NCBI GenBank assembly: GCA_034231615.1
Contig: CM067316.1
Location: forward strand, 62,023,353-62,087,352
Direction: 5' to 3'
Length of the DNA: 64,000 bases
From: Meghimatium bilineatum
Taxonomy: Eukaryota > Mollusca > Gastropoda > Stylommatophora > Philomycidae
Shown here: one piece after another, positions 29,515-64,000 of the stretch
Layout of the letters: each line of letters opens with the position of its first letter
Position numbering within the stretch: the stretch's first letter is position 1
Made by a program: the position numbers and the translations under genes
The notes under the pieces: generated by a model
What the model was told of the DNA's origin: nothing
The model's input: the letters and a program-made list of their open reading frames with translations, nothing else
The model's database searches: none

Positions 29515-29770
29515 ATATCCGGCTTTGTGGTACAGGACGCGTCTCGAAAGGTCAATGTTCTGGGTTCAAACCCCACCGCAGGAAATTGTACATTTGCACT
29601 GTTCAGAAAGTAATAACAAATAACTGTAGTGTTTATATTTCCTAGAAAATCACCACAGCCAAAAATGGCTACATTCTGAATAAGATAGGGTACCAATTTT
29701 CGTATAATGTTTGTTATTATCGACATCTGATTTGCTGGTGTCACAGCCATTATGAGAATGTCTGAAATAA
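29515..29770 (+). mobile_element. tRNA-derived SINE, family C
   Basis: The B box GGGTTCAAACCCC follows an A-box-like CGGCTTTGTGGTACAGGA. The body CCTAGAAAATCACCACAGCC…GGCTACATTCTGAATA is shared with 35735-36055. No mature tRNA fold extends beyond the boxes. Confidence 0.7.
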
Positions 29771-29884
29771 ATCCACAAACTTATTTACCAAGATGTACAA
29801 CAAAAATAAAAATTGTTCAGTTAAGAAAGTGAATGTTAGTTAAACACGGTTGGTAGTAACATACCAACTATCTTAAATATATTA

Positions 29885-30205
29885 TGGAGTACTCAAGACA
29901 AGAATTCGAAAAGCTGGTGGACAGAAAAAGCGCTTCAAAGACAAGCTCAAGTCATCACTGAAACATCTTAAAATTGACGTAGGATCTTGGGAGAGTCTCG
30001 CTCATGATAGAATAACATGGCGTTACAGACTTAGAACGGGAGCACTAGCGTCGGAAGAGACCAGGCAAGATACTTCAAGACAGAAGCGGGCAAGTATACA
30101 AGAAAAAAACATCTCAACGTCCCATAGACATCCTCTACAGATGTCAATTTCGTAGAACTTTTTGTGCTCGCATTGGACTTGTTAATCATTTAAAAACCTA
30201 GGATG
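29885..30205 (+). mobile_element. LINE tail with zinc-finger-like C terminus
   Basis: IRKAGGQKKRFKDKLKSSLK, WESLAHDRITWRYRLRTGAL and, after a frameshift, CQFRRTFCARIGLVNHLKT. It is a plus-strand relative of the tail at 19980-20480. Confidence 0.75.
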
Positions 30206-30465
30206 GACTTTATTATTTTGTATTACTTATTGTTATTATTAGAATGGTTGAGTTGTTGGTCATTGTCTATTACGACGGATAAACAACACAACACCAATTA
30301 TCTTGGAAGCAACGATTATCCCAACATTTTGTTTGCAGTGACCATGATTCTGCCCGTCAATTACGTCAAAACTTTCTTGGCAAAATCCACTCCCCCACTC
30401 CTTGTCAACAACTTGTCAAGAATTCAGGAAAATCCTCTCCCATTACCGCTTTATTAGGTAACACC

Positions 30466-30478
30466 CCCCCCCCCCCAC
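30466..30478. repeat. Poly-C tract
   Basis: C12. Other long C/G homopolymers lie at about 27695, 31029 (G16), 32319 (G) and 33173 (C). Confidence 0.9.
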
Positions 30479-30624
30479 TAGTTTTGTTAAGCAGAAATAG
30501 TGCGAATATAATCACATAACTTGCACCCTGTACGTCTCAGACACGGCGCCATATACTGAATCAAAAGGAATCCTAAAGTACCAGACAAACAAAACTGTAA
30601 GAGAGGTTATCAGATATTCAATCT

Positions 30625-30800
30625 TCATTGAAGACGGATGTGTCGGGCCACTGGCACAAATAAAACGGCGATACAGCGCATTTCCATTGTCGGGATTATA
30701 TCCTGCTGGAAATCTAATAGGACCATGGTCCTGCTACAAGAGAGATCCAGCGGGAGTTTGAGAATGAGGGATGAAAAAGAAGAAGATGATAGGTCTATTC
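30625..30800 (+). mobile_element. SINE-like family A
   Basis: GAAGACGGATGTGTCGGGCC, ACTGGCACAAATAAAACGGC, TCCTGCTGGAAATCTAATAG and GGGAGTTTGAGAATG, ending in a GAA-rich tail. It matches the reversed insertion at 53042-53203. Confidence 0.75.
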
Positions 30801-31084
30801 AATCTTATGGACTAATGATACTTCTTAGGGCCGTAGATACGTGTCACTTGAGGGTCTGGGTTACCTAAAACAGGGTTGTTCTTGAGTTTTCGTCAGCCAA
30901 ATCTTTTAAATGAAACGTTTGATGACCTTTTTTTTGGTAAGGCCTAAATAGCTACAAGTGAGGAGGGAGGGGGAAATTGACTTGTGGCTAAGTTTTCAGC
31001 ACTAAAAATCATGCTCTGATCTGTTAAGGCGGGGGGGGGGGGGGGTTTGAAAACACACTCCCAATCTGCTGCATTGTTCCTCAA

Positions 31085-31325
31085 AGGGAAGCAAAGTATA
31101 GTTATACTGTTACCTGCCAGGCATGTCGTTAGATGCTACTAAGGAGATTTCGGAAATAGTGTTGGTTGTCGGATTCCATAGAGTTTTAAGTGACTTAAAC
31201 TATACTGAAGTTGGATGAGTCAGGCCGAAATGTGCAGTTGTCGTAGTTAAACTGTAAATCATTACAACAGATTGCGTTCTCCGGACTACATCCTGCAATC
31301 TGCAGGAGTCTTTGTGTGATTCTTT
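31085..31325 (+). mobile_element. SINE-like family A, with left half
   Basis: GGGAAGCAAAGTATAG…TTACCTGCCAGGCATG…GCTACTAAGGAGATTTCGG…GAAGTTGGATGAGTCAGGCC…CTCCGGACTACATCCTGC. Divergent from 3385-3650 but collinear. Confidence 0.6.
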
Positions 31326-31449
31326 TAGGGGAGATATTTTTTTACATTTAAATTTAGGAGGGGTGGTGGTCGGATAAGGGTGTCAGTGGATTCTTGTCAG
31401 TTGAATAGAACAAGAGGGGGGCGGTCAAATACTGGTGAAATATAAGTTG

Positions 31450-31678
31450 ACGTAATTAATAGACAACCCCAGGCGAACACAGACATGGAAGAGACAGTCA
31501 CAAATTCAGTCCTACGTTCTTACGTATTAATAGACAACCCCAGCTGCATGCAGACATGGAAGAGACAGTCACAAATTCAGTCCTACGTTCTTACGTATTA
31601 ATAGACAACCCCAAGTGAAAGCAGACATGGAAGAGACAGTCACAAATTCAGTCCTACGTTCTTACGTATTAAATTTAT
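31450..31678. repeat. About 73-bp tandem repeat, 3 copies
   Basis: The unit contains TAATAGACAACCCCAG, CAGACATGGAAGAGACAGTC and TCCTACGTTCTTACGTA. Confidence 0.9.
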
Positions 31679-31961
31679 GAGCGCTTTGTTTGTCTATTTA
31701 ATACAGGATTAAACAATTAAATCTTTTTTCAGTGGCACACATTTTTCGCCCAAGACTTCAGTCTACATTGGTTATATCAGGCCATGTTGCCTTTCACCTC
31801 ATTGTGAGCTCACGGTATGGGACAAGTGGGACTTATAGTGCCTGCAATTATTGCTAAAGGACTTCCATTGTGCCAGTCGTATGCTTTGTTAAGCATTCTT
31901 CTGATCAATTGTTCTTGTCGTGTCTGAAGAAGAGTAGAAGTGTGGAGGAGAAAGACAATTA

Positions 31962-32215
31962 AAGGCTTGGTAGGAAGCCTTGACTTTGTAAGGGGTGGAA
32001 TGCCTGGTAGGATTTTTGATTTTGTAAGGGGTGAAAGGCAGCTTTGATTTTCTAAGGGGTGAAAGACCTGGTAGGATTATTGACTTGTAAGGGATGGAAT
32101 GCCTTATAGGAGTCTTGATTTTGTAAGGGATGGAATGCCTTATAGGAGTCTTGATTTATAAGTGTTTGAATGTATAGTAGGAGTTTTGATTTTGTAAGGG
32201 GTGAAATGCCTGTTA
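31962..32215. repeat. Degenerate minisatellite, about 7 copies of 35-37 bp
   Basis: Each unit has a TAGGAGTCTTGATTTTGTAA type core followed by GGGGTGGAATGCCT. The lengths vary. Confidence 0.8.
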
Positions 32216-32599
32216 GTCATAAGAAGTAAAAAAGGGAGTCTTGTTGTCTAGTATCCTTGAAACCCTGACAATAGCTGATGGATGTCTCATGAATGGATTT
32301 GAAAAGGAAACGTGTAAGGAGGGGGGGGGGTAGAGTTGGTCTTGAAAGAACTTTTGGAATTCCGAAAAATGTCTACTTGAATGAAACTATTTTAAAAGAT
32401 ATGACACCTAGCGCTAACCCTAATCTTGTTGAAGACTTCCAATCAATCAAGTGCCATGCCGAGTGATGTAGACGATCAAGCTTCTCCACACCCCATGTTT
32501 CTTGTGTTGTTAATAAATTCAGTTGGTGACTTCTGTTTGTACCAGAATGACAAACCACCAGAAATGTTCTATATGTGTCTTCCTTTCTTTCTTTCCTCT

Positions 32600-33045
32600 G
32601 ATATTTCCAGATGTTGACTAAATGTTAAAGTTTTACGTCTCTCCTCACATGCCATAAAATCATGATTGTCTGCTTCTAACTTTTGCCAAAATTTGTCGCT
32701 TTACTCTAGAATCTCTGAGAACTTCTACATTAGTTTTCGTGGCTGTTCGTGGATTTTCAACATTCTTCTTAAAATCCACATCTCAGTTGCCTACATCATT
32801 TTTTGGACAATGTTATTTACAAGCTTGTTACATGCTTCGTTTCCATAAGAAGGATTGACTAATATAACATTCTAGCACTCGAACTTACGTATGCATTGAT
32901 ATTACTCCATTGTATAGAATGTTTCTCATGTTTTGAAATGTTGATGTGGTCGGTTCTAGCTTCTTCTTAATCTCACTGGAGCGCCTACAATCTGAAGTTA
33001 AAATGATGCCAAGATAATTGACTTCAAGAACCTACTTAAGGGTAA
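32600..33045 (-). mobile_element. LINE ORF2 C-terminal fragment
   Basis: Minus strand: VNYLGIILTSDCRRSSEIKK, FQNMRNILYNGVIS, TKTNVEVLRDSRVKRQILAK. Several stops. Confidence 0.6.
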
Positions 33046-33419
33046 AGTCAAGGGGAGGAGCAAGTATTTAGATATATACAGTAATTCCTTTTCTAGAAAT
33101 ATGGTGGGTATATGCTAAATTTGCTGGAAAAATACATATTTAATACTGGTAACAATGTTCTCTCTTTCTCTCCCCCCCCCCCCCCATATAACACACAAAC
33201 ATAATTCAACACATCAAAATATTTATTAAAATGTAAATATATGAAACGCACCTTTAAAAAGTTCCATATTTGTCTAGCAAGTCTTCTTTCTTCCTCTAAC
33301 TCATCTGTGTGTTTCTTTTTCTTCTTCTTCTTCTTTCGTTCACCTGTTCACTTTCGTTCACTCTATATCTGTAATCTGTCTCCTTAATAAAACTCACTGT
33401 CTTTTGTAGTTCATACTGT

Positions 33420-33725
33420 AGTCAATACATATTGTACGCAGAATCCTAGCAATATCGTTATGAGACAGGGTGAGGAATGAGGACACTCGACAAAAAAAAC
33501 CGGTACCATCCCAATCTTGGAATATATTAAGAGACAAGAGATCACATGGTTTGTACACATCATCAGACAGCATGCCACAGCAAGGTATGCCGACCACGAC
33601 AACGACGGACCACTGAAATAGAAGAGGCGGCAAATTCCACAATATACTCAGCACACAAGAGAGCCGCCTCCAGAAAACTCTTCTACACCTGACGCTGACA
33701 GGCAATAAAGGGTTTAACGAATAGA
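33420..33725 (+). mobile_element. LINE ORF2 C-terminal tail
   Basis: PILEYIKRQEITWFVHIIRQ then HDNDGPLK, and the 3' end CCAGAAAACTCTTCTACACC with GACGCTGACAGGCAATAAAG. Same family as 22335-22770. Confidence 0.65.
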
Positions 33726-33816
33726 TAGATAGATTGTAAGTGACCACACTCTACCTTCACAAAACGCTCTACGAGAGGCAAGCACTTCTCCTAATTAAGT
33801 CTGTGTGCTGAGCCAC

Positions 33817-34004
33817 ACAGCGTCAGCTACCTTGGCTGATGCCTCTGATTAATGGTCATTTTGCATATACATTGATTTGCCAGCGAATGAAAAACACGGG
33901 AAAAGTTGACACAGCGTCAGCTACCTTGGCTGATGCCTCTGATTAATGGTCATTTTGCATATACATTGATTTGCCAGCGAATGAAAAACACGGGAAAAGT
34001 TGAC
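33817..34004. repeat. 94-bp perfect tandem duplication
   Basis: 33817-33910 is repeated directly at 33911-34004 (starts ACAGCGTCAGCTACCTTGGC). I see no difference between the copies. Confidence 0.95.
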
Positions 34005-34177
34005 TCCGCACAGATAAATGAAGTTTGGACTAGGCAAAAAAGTTCTTCTTTAAATGACTTTCAAATGACCACGCCCAAACTAGTTACTGTACTGGTTTTG
34101 TTTAAAAAGGTGAGAAAATCACTTTCTTGCTAGGCTCTGAAAGAGATCGTGACGTTTGATCTGTCGGGACCGCAGTA

Positions 34178-34325
34178 TGTGTTCGCCACAATGAACATCA
34201 CAAGACCTGTGACATCAATCGCCACAATGAACATCACAAGACCTGTGACATCAATCGCCACAATGACCATCACAAGACCTGTGACATCAATCGCTACAAT
34301 GACCATCACAAGACCTGTCAGATCA
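34178..34325. repeat. 36-bp minisatellite, 4 copies
   Basis: The unit contains CACAATGACCATCACAAGAC and CTGTGACATCAATCG. Confidence 0.93.
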
Positions 34326-34504
34326 ATACTTGAGATTTATCCTTCTATTTTAATGCGTTCGACATTTATAGTGGATTTCTTTCGCTAAAGACACAAAATG
34401 ACCAATGAAAATAACGGGAAACGACGAATGTGTCACTTAGTGGATGAATTCCGATTAGCCAGCAAGACTATACATGACGAAAGACAAGGTGAAATTTTCC
34501 AGGT

Positions 34505-35560
34505 TTTCGTCATCATAGGTTCGTCTCCGCAACGAATGTTGGCTGCAACAGACCTCCAACATCCCTTGTCTCTTGTTTTGGTGGTGCACTCTGCTAGACT
34601 ATAACCTGTCTATCTTGTAATGTTACTTTCCCACTTGTATCTCTGTCTACCTTTTGCTCGCTTCCCTTTGACTTTACCCTCAAGTAAGGTCTTCAGTAAG
34701 GTGTCATGTCTTTTACTGTGTCCAAAATAGTTTATTTGCCTGATCTTTATTTTTCTTAGTAATTCTTTCTTCATATCAAGTGTTTTTAAAACCTCTTTGT
34801 TTTCTCTCTCTTTCCATGATGTTCTCTCTATTCTTCTATATACCCACATCTCAAAGGCATCACTTCTGTCTTCTAATTGTTTATTTAGTGTCCATGTTTC
34901 TGAGCCTACATTAATATAGAATAGATTTAGCAGTTTAATATTCTCATCTGTAACTTATTTGTAATTTGTTTAGATGTTAATAATTTCCTCATGTCATTTG
35001 AAGTACTTTTAGCCATTCCTATTCTCCTTTTAACTTCTGTTTCACATCTGCCGTCATTTGTGACTATGTCTCCAAGATATTGATACTGTTTTACTTGTTA
35101 CAGTTTCTCTCCATGTATGTTTTTGTTTACCTCCTGTTCTTCTGTGTCTTTTCTGATTATAGTGGTTTTTATTTTTTGAATATTTATATCCAGTCCACAT
35201 TCTTTACTTGATTTATTGACATGATCTATTAGTCTTTGTAGTTCATGTTCACTTTCTGCTAAAAGAACAGCGTCATTTGCACATCTCAGGTTGTTTATTA
35301 TTTTTCCCATTGATCTTGAGTCCTGGCATTTCTTCTATATTTTTAAAGATATTCTCTGTGTAGATATTAAATACGCTTGGTGATAATAAACATCCTTGTC
35401 TTACCCCTCTTTTTTTTCTATGTATGGTGAGTAGCTGTTTTCACACTTTATTGATGCGGTCTGTTCCCAATATATATTTCTAATCAATCTGATATCTTTT
35501 CTATCTATGCCTATTTCTCTATTTCTTGAAAACATTTGATTAATTTAAAAAAGACATTGC
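34505..35560 (-). mobile_element. LINE fragment: RT catalytic core to C terminus
   Basis: Minus strand, in order: RGVRQGCLLSPSVFNIYTEN, INNLRCANDAVLLAESEHEL (the YADD position reads CAND, an inactivating change), GLDINIQKIKTTII, a gap, then MWVYRRIERTSWKERENKEV, KIRQINYFGHSKRHDTLL, KRAKGRQRYKW. Frames are broken. Confidence 0.8.
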
Positions 35561-35734
35561 TGTAGCCTATGAATCAAATGTATATACTTTTTTGGGCTTC
35601 TATATATATTTATCTATCACTAGTTGAATACTAAGTATAGCTTCTGTGGTTTCTTTGTTTTTCCTTCTTTGACGTAACACCATGCGTTTGTCATAAGACT
35701 AGAGTATATCTTTTATTTCAGATATACTTAGAAG

Positions 35735-36055
35735 AAATGCAGATGCAAACTAGTCGTTACGAACCAGGATGGATCTTGCGACCCAAGATGGAACATGCGA
35801 CCCAGGGAAAAGAATGGGTAGTATATCATGTTCAGGATATAACCATCAACCCAGTTATTTATTTCTTGTAGTGATTTTCTAGGTGATATAAATGCAGTAA
35901 GTAGTGTGCCATTGCTTTCTGATCGACCGGATACATAATTGCATGTGGCAGGATTCAAACAAGGTACCTTGACTTCACAGAAGTACTCTGTACCACGTCG
36001 CCACAGAGCCGGACCCACGGAACACAATGAAAATTATTTAACCACTACGCCATGG
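35735..36055 (-). mobile_element. tRNA-derived SINE, family C
   Basis: Minus strand: A box TGGCGTAGTGGTTAA, B-box-like CCTTGTTTGAATCCTGCC, and the body CACCTAGAAAATCACTACAA…GGTTATATCCTGAACATGATA. The last part also appears at 42245-42305. Confidence 0.75.
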
Positions 36056-36092
36056 AAATCATTTACTAATTAATTTAAAAAATGAAATTGGC

Positions 36093-36255
36093 AACTTATG
36101 AAATATGCAACTGATGAAATAGGCAACTTATGAAATATGTAACATATGAAATATTAAACTTATGAAATATGCAACTTATGAAATGGGCAACGTATGAAAT
36201 ATGCAATTTATGAAATATGAAATTTATGAAATATGCAATTTATGAAATATGTAAT
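36093..36255. repeat. 16-bp degenerate repeat, about 10 copies
   Basis: The unit resembles CAACTTATGAAATATG. Confidence 0.85.
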
Positions 36256-36439
36256 GTATACAAAAGAGTCAGCGCCTACGGTTATATCGATACAAACCAC
36301 TGCAAAAACAAGCATCAAAGAAAGTTGATTATAGGTATGTTTGAGGTAAGTGTTCAGCGTGCAACAGGTTCAGCGCGCAGTGCGAGCAATAGATTTAAAC
36401 TTACGGCTGGTCTACTAGCGATATGACTACGGACGCGTA

Positions 36440-36592
36440 CCGTATAATGGAAGTGGTAAAAATACTGAACCTATTAGTTACCACAGCCGAAGTCGGATGT
36501 GATAATAAAATGTCTTCACAATGCTTATCCGTTATCTGGACAACATCCTGTACTACAAGAGAGATCCTTTGCGAGTTTGTGAACGTACGCAA
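36440..36592 (+). mobile_element. SINE-like family A, right half
   Basis: GAAGTCGGATGTGATAAT, ATCTGGACAACATCCTGTAC, TACAAGAGAGATCCTTTGCG. It lies just beyond the esterase stop on the opposite strand. Confidence 0.55.
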
Positions 36593-36616
36593 TAAATATA
36601 TATGTATACGTGAACT

Positions 36617-36716
<100 letters not shown>

Positions 36717-36722
36717 AAGATT

Positions 36723-61552
<24,830 letters not shown>

Positions 61553-61604
61553 CTGAAATAGTCACAAATTGATTTCAAATATTACATAACAATAACAGCT
61601 TCAG

Positions 61605-61715
61605 AATAAAATATTTCAATGAATAATGTTATAAAAAATAAAATATTTCCATGAATAATGTTATAAAAAAATGAAATATTTCAATGAATAATGTTTAAAA
61701 AAAATAAAACACCTG
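61605..61715. repeat. About 34-bp repeat, 3 copies
   Basis: The unit contains AAATATTTCCATGAATAATG and TTATAAAAAATAAA, just upstream of the esterase start exon. Confidence 0.88.
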
Positions 61716-61979
61716 CATAATTTTAAATTATAAAATCACAGGCACATTTAAAATATAAAATCACATGCAAAATTCCGTGTTAAACCGGTTGTTGATTATT
61801 GAGACATGAAATGAATTTGGGGGTTGCGGATACAATTTTAAAACATGCTAAAACTCTCAAGTCAACTTTTAAAGATACCATATTCACACATCGTAAAATC
61901 TGGAACAGCAAGGATCATTTGAAATATATCAAATACAATATTAGTTAAGATATCTTTTAAGATATCATCAGAGCTACTG

Positions 61980-62035
<56 letters not shown>

Positions 62036-62052
62036 GCTACTACTATACTACT
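61980..62052. repeat. (CTA)n microsatellite
   Basis: About 18 near-perfect units. A degenerate CTA-rich stretch continues to the next tract. Confidence 0.95.
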
Positions 62053-62244
62053 ATTACGACTACTGCTAATGCAAGTACAGCTGCTGCTGCTACTTTTACC
62101 ATTTCAACAACCACTACTACTATTACTACGAGTATTACTACGATTACAACTACTGCTATTACTACTAATATTACTACTACGACTATTGGTTGTGTTGCTG
62201 CAGCTACTATTACATTACTACTAATGATACAACAATTATTAATA

Positions 62245-62257
62245 CGAATATTAGGAT

Positions 62258-62300
<43 letters not shown>

Positions 62301-62311
62301 GCTATGACAGT

Positions 62312-62353
<42 letters not shown>

Positions 62354-62355
62354 AG
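62245..62355. repeat. (ACT)n microsatellite in two blocks
   Basis: Two perfect blocks split by GCTATGACAGTT. Confidence 0.95.
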
Positions 62356-62689
62356 CTACATCACACTTAGATATTATATTTACTTGGAGAAATGTTAATC
62401 TTAACGAAATAGCAGAACTTAGACACATGCCAAGCGTTGCTACTTATCTCTCAGTACTTACCTGCCCTGTATCAACACTTGTAGTATTACCCGCATCGGT
62501 AGTTTGGCTGTAGACGGAACTATAGACCTTCTATTTAAATAGGCATCATCAATCGTTATCAACAATATCGCCCTTGGCCTACTATCAAGGAAACCTGATA
62601 TCTACGATCTGAAATAACTAAAAAAAAATATCTTGCATGTCATTTGAGAACCTTTCCTCTGCTAGGTGATCTGTGTTTATCGGTAAAAT

Positions 62690-62815
62690 TTGTTCTAATA
62701 TAATTGATTATATTTAAAAATTTGTTCTAATTTAATTGATTATATTTGAAAATTTGTTCTAATATAATTGATTATATTTTAAAATATGTTCTAATTTAAT
62801 TAATTATATTTAAAA
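62690..62815. repeat. 32-bp AT-rich repeat, 4 copies
   Basis: The unit contains TTTGTTCTAATATAATTGAT and TATATTTAAAAA. Confidence 0.9.
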
Positions 62816-62884
62816 GTCTCAAAAGTCGTAGAGGATTGACTTTATTGTACTCGAGATACTACATATATACCGCGTCCTGTTCAA

Positions 62885-63062
62885 TGTAGCTGCACGCCGT
62901 TTGGCGAGAGTACATCACGAAATTCTGTAGCTTCAAGCGATAATCCCCAGGGATGTCTGAAAGAAATCCACTTTATAAACAAGACGTATCGAGTGGAGTT
63001 CGAACCCGCGACCGTTTGATCACAAAGCTAACGAATGAACAACTTCGCCAGTGACATTTCCT
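62885..63062 (-). mobile_element. tRNA-derived SINE, family B
   Basis: Minus strand: A-box-like TGGCGAAGTTGTTCATTCG, a strong B box GCGGGTTCGAACTCC, and the body AAAGTGGATTTCTTTCAGAC…GGGGATTATCGCTTGAAGCT. Better preserved than the copy at 23825-24000. Confidence 0.8.
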
Positions 63063-63159
63063 TATTTTATCATGTATTTGTATAGTCCAATCATTTAACA
63101 CGGTGACCGTTATGTGTTCATTAACAATAATAAGACCCAATTCCATGGAAGTCAATTCT

Positions 63160-63530
63160 TTGAAGTGGGAATGTGGGCTTTGTTTAGTCAATATGGATTG
63201 GAAACTAAGGTTGATTGGGTTATCCCTATATCGAGCAGGACTACAGTCATGCCAAACAAGTACAGATGCTAAAGTCGGAGATACCATGGCAAGATGCGCA
63301 CCAGTAACGATGGTGTCACACAACACTCCTATATAACATGTCTTCACAAGACAATGTACTTGCTGTGTAGACATGTTAAACGAGAAGAAGATACCCCCTT
63401 AACCCATAATGGTCGTAAAGGTGCTCCACTAGAGACATCAGCAGAAAAAGCTCACCAACTACCCATATACTCAGCCATTCGGAGTGTAGAAAAACCATGC
63501 CAAGAACATTTCCTGATGTGAATCTAGAAT
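63160..63530 (+). mobile_element. Dispersed repeat, family D, long copy
   Basis: The left part matches 11130-11400 and the right part matches 27720-27870, so the complete element is at least 350 bp. Class unknown. Confidence 0.55.
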
Positions 63531-63639
63531 TTTCTTTACCGACTCTTCTCTTTCAACCCTCGACTGATAATTGCAAAAATAATTTTAGAACGTGACTCGT
63601 GTTTCGTAGTTTGTCATGTGACGTTTTCTTTCTAGAATG

Positions 63640-64000
63640 AAATCTTACTTATGAATCTCCTGAAATCCACGACGGTCTCTGGTTATTGTCCCGCCTCCTC
63701 TAGTGACATGTGCAGTATTTCCTGAATATCTCTTGTCCAGCGACGTCTCGGTCGACCTTAGCTTCCACTGCCTTCTATCGCCCCCTCTAACAACACCCTT
63801 TCCGTGTCATCATATCTCTTTACATAGCTGAAATAACCTAACATCTTTCATGATAAAGTATTTAAAAGCCAGCCTTCTTGAACGTTGATTTTGTTTACCA
63901 CTTCTTAGTTGGTCTTTCTTGCTGTCCATGGTACTCTCAGGACTCTTCTATAGCACTTCATTTCAAAAGCCTCTATTCTCTTGGATGTAGTTTTGTTTAT
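63640..64000 (-). mobile_element. LINE ORF2 C-terminal tail, cut by window edge
   Basis: Minus strand: KRIEAFEMKCYRRVLRVPWT, ARKTN, KMLGYFSYVKRYDDTERVLL, GRPRRRWTRDIQEI. Stops are present. Confidence 0.78.

Noticed and set aside
29515..29600. Functional tRNA gene
   Set aside because: Only A- and B-box-like parts are present. The acceptor stem does not pair and the sequence continues into a SINE body.
62190..62513. Poly-Thr or poly-Val proteins
   Set aside because: They are translations of the (ACT)n microsatellite.

Overview
The window is animal genomic DNA, not bacterial. Protein-coding sequence is confined to short exons with GT/AG borders, separated by kilobase introns filled with tandem repeats and decayed retrotransposons. 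The protein families, the introns and the mix of non-LTR retrotransposons and tRNA-derived SINEs fit an invertebrate. I favour a lophotrochozoan, probably a mollusc, but this is inference and no species is recognised.

Two host genes can be rebuilt exon by exon, both on the minus strand. (1) 36723-61552 is a complete seven-exon gene for a secreted type-B carboxylesterase/cholinesterase-like enzyme of 581 residues. It has a signal peptide, an HGGG oxyanion loop, and the Ser (GESAG), Glu and His catalytic residues. (2) 1240-23529 holds the first seven coding exons of a gene that continues past the left edge. The 338 residues visible are a signal peptide, one Ig-like domain and two fibronectin-III-like domains laid out like the cytokine-binding module of class I cytokine receptors (gp130/LIFR/Domeless type). 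There are two CxW cysteine pairs, a YWSDP motif where WSxWS is expected, and the intron-phase series 1-2-1-0-1. All reading frames and phases join without a stop in both genes. In each gene the start codon lies one base after a 3' splice site.

Layout, left to right: 1-23.6 kb is the receptor gene, whose second coding intron (12992-21472) carries 20-, 29- and 25-bp arrays totalling about 6 kb. 23.6-36.7 kb is intergenic, with LINE tails, SINEs and poly-C/poly-G tracts. 36.7-61.6 kb is the esterase, with about 25 different arrays in its introns, a 3.3-kb LINE (50.7-54.0 kb) containing two younger insertions with target-site duplications, and a Jockey-like LINE at 59-61 kb. 61.6-64 kb has microsatellites, a SINE and a LINE tail.

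By my own tally about 15 kb (nearly a quarter) is tandem repeat in some forty arrays, nearly all with different units. At least twenty LINE fragments and about ten SINE-like copies are present, all visibly broken. The two genes are neighbours on one strand, and nothing in the sequence shows that they work together. Copy numbers and array edges are hand counts and may be off by a few units or bases.
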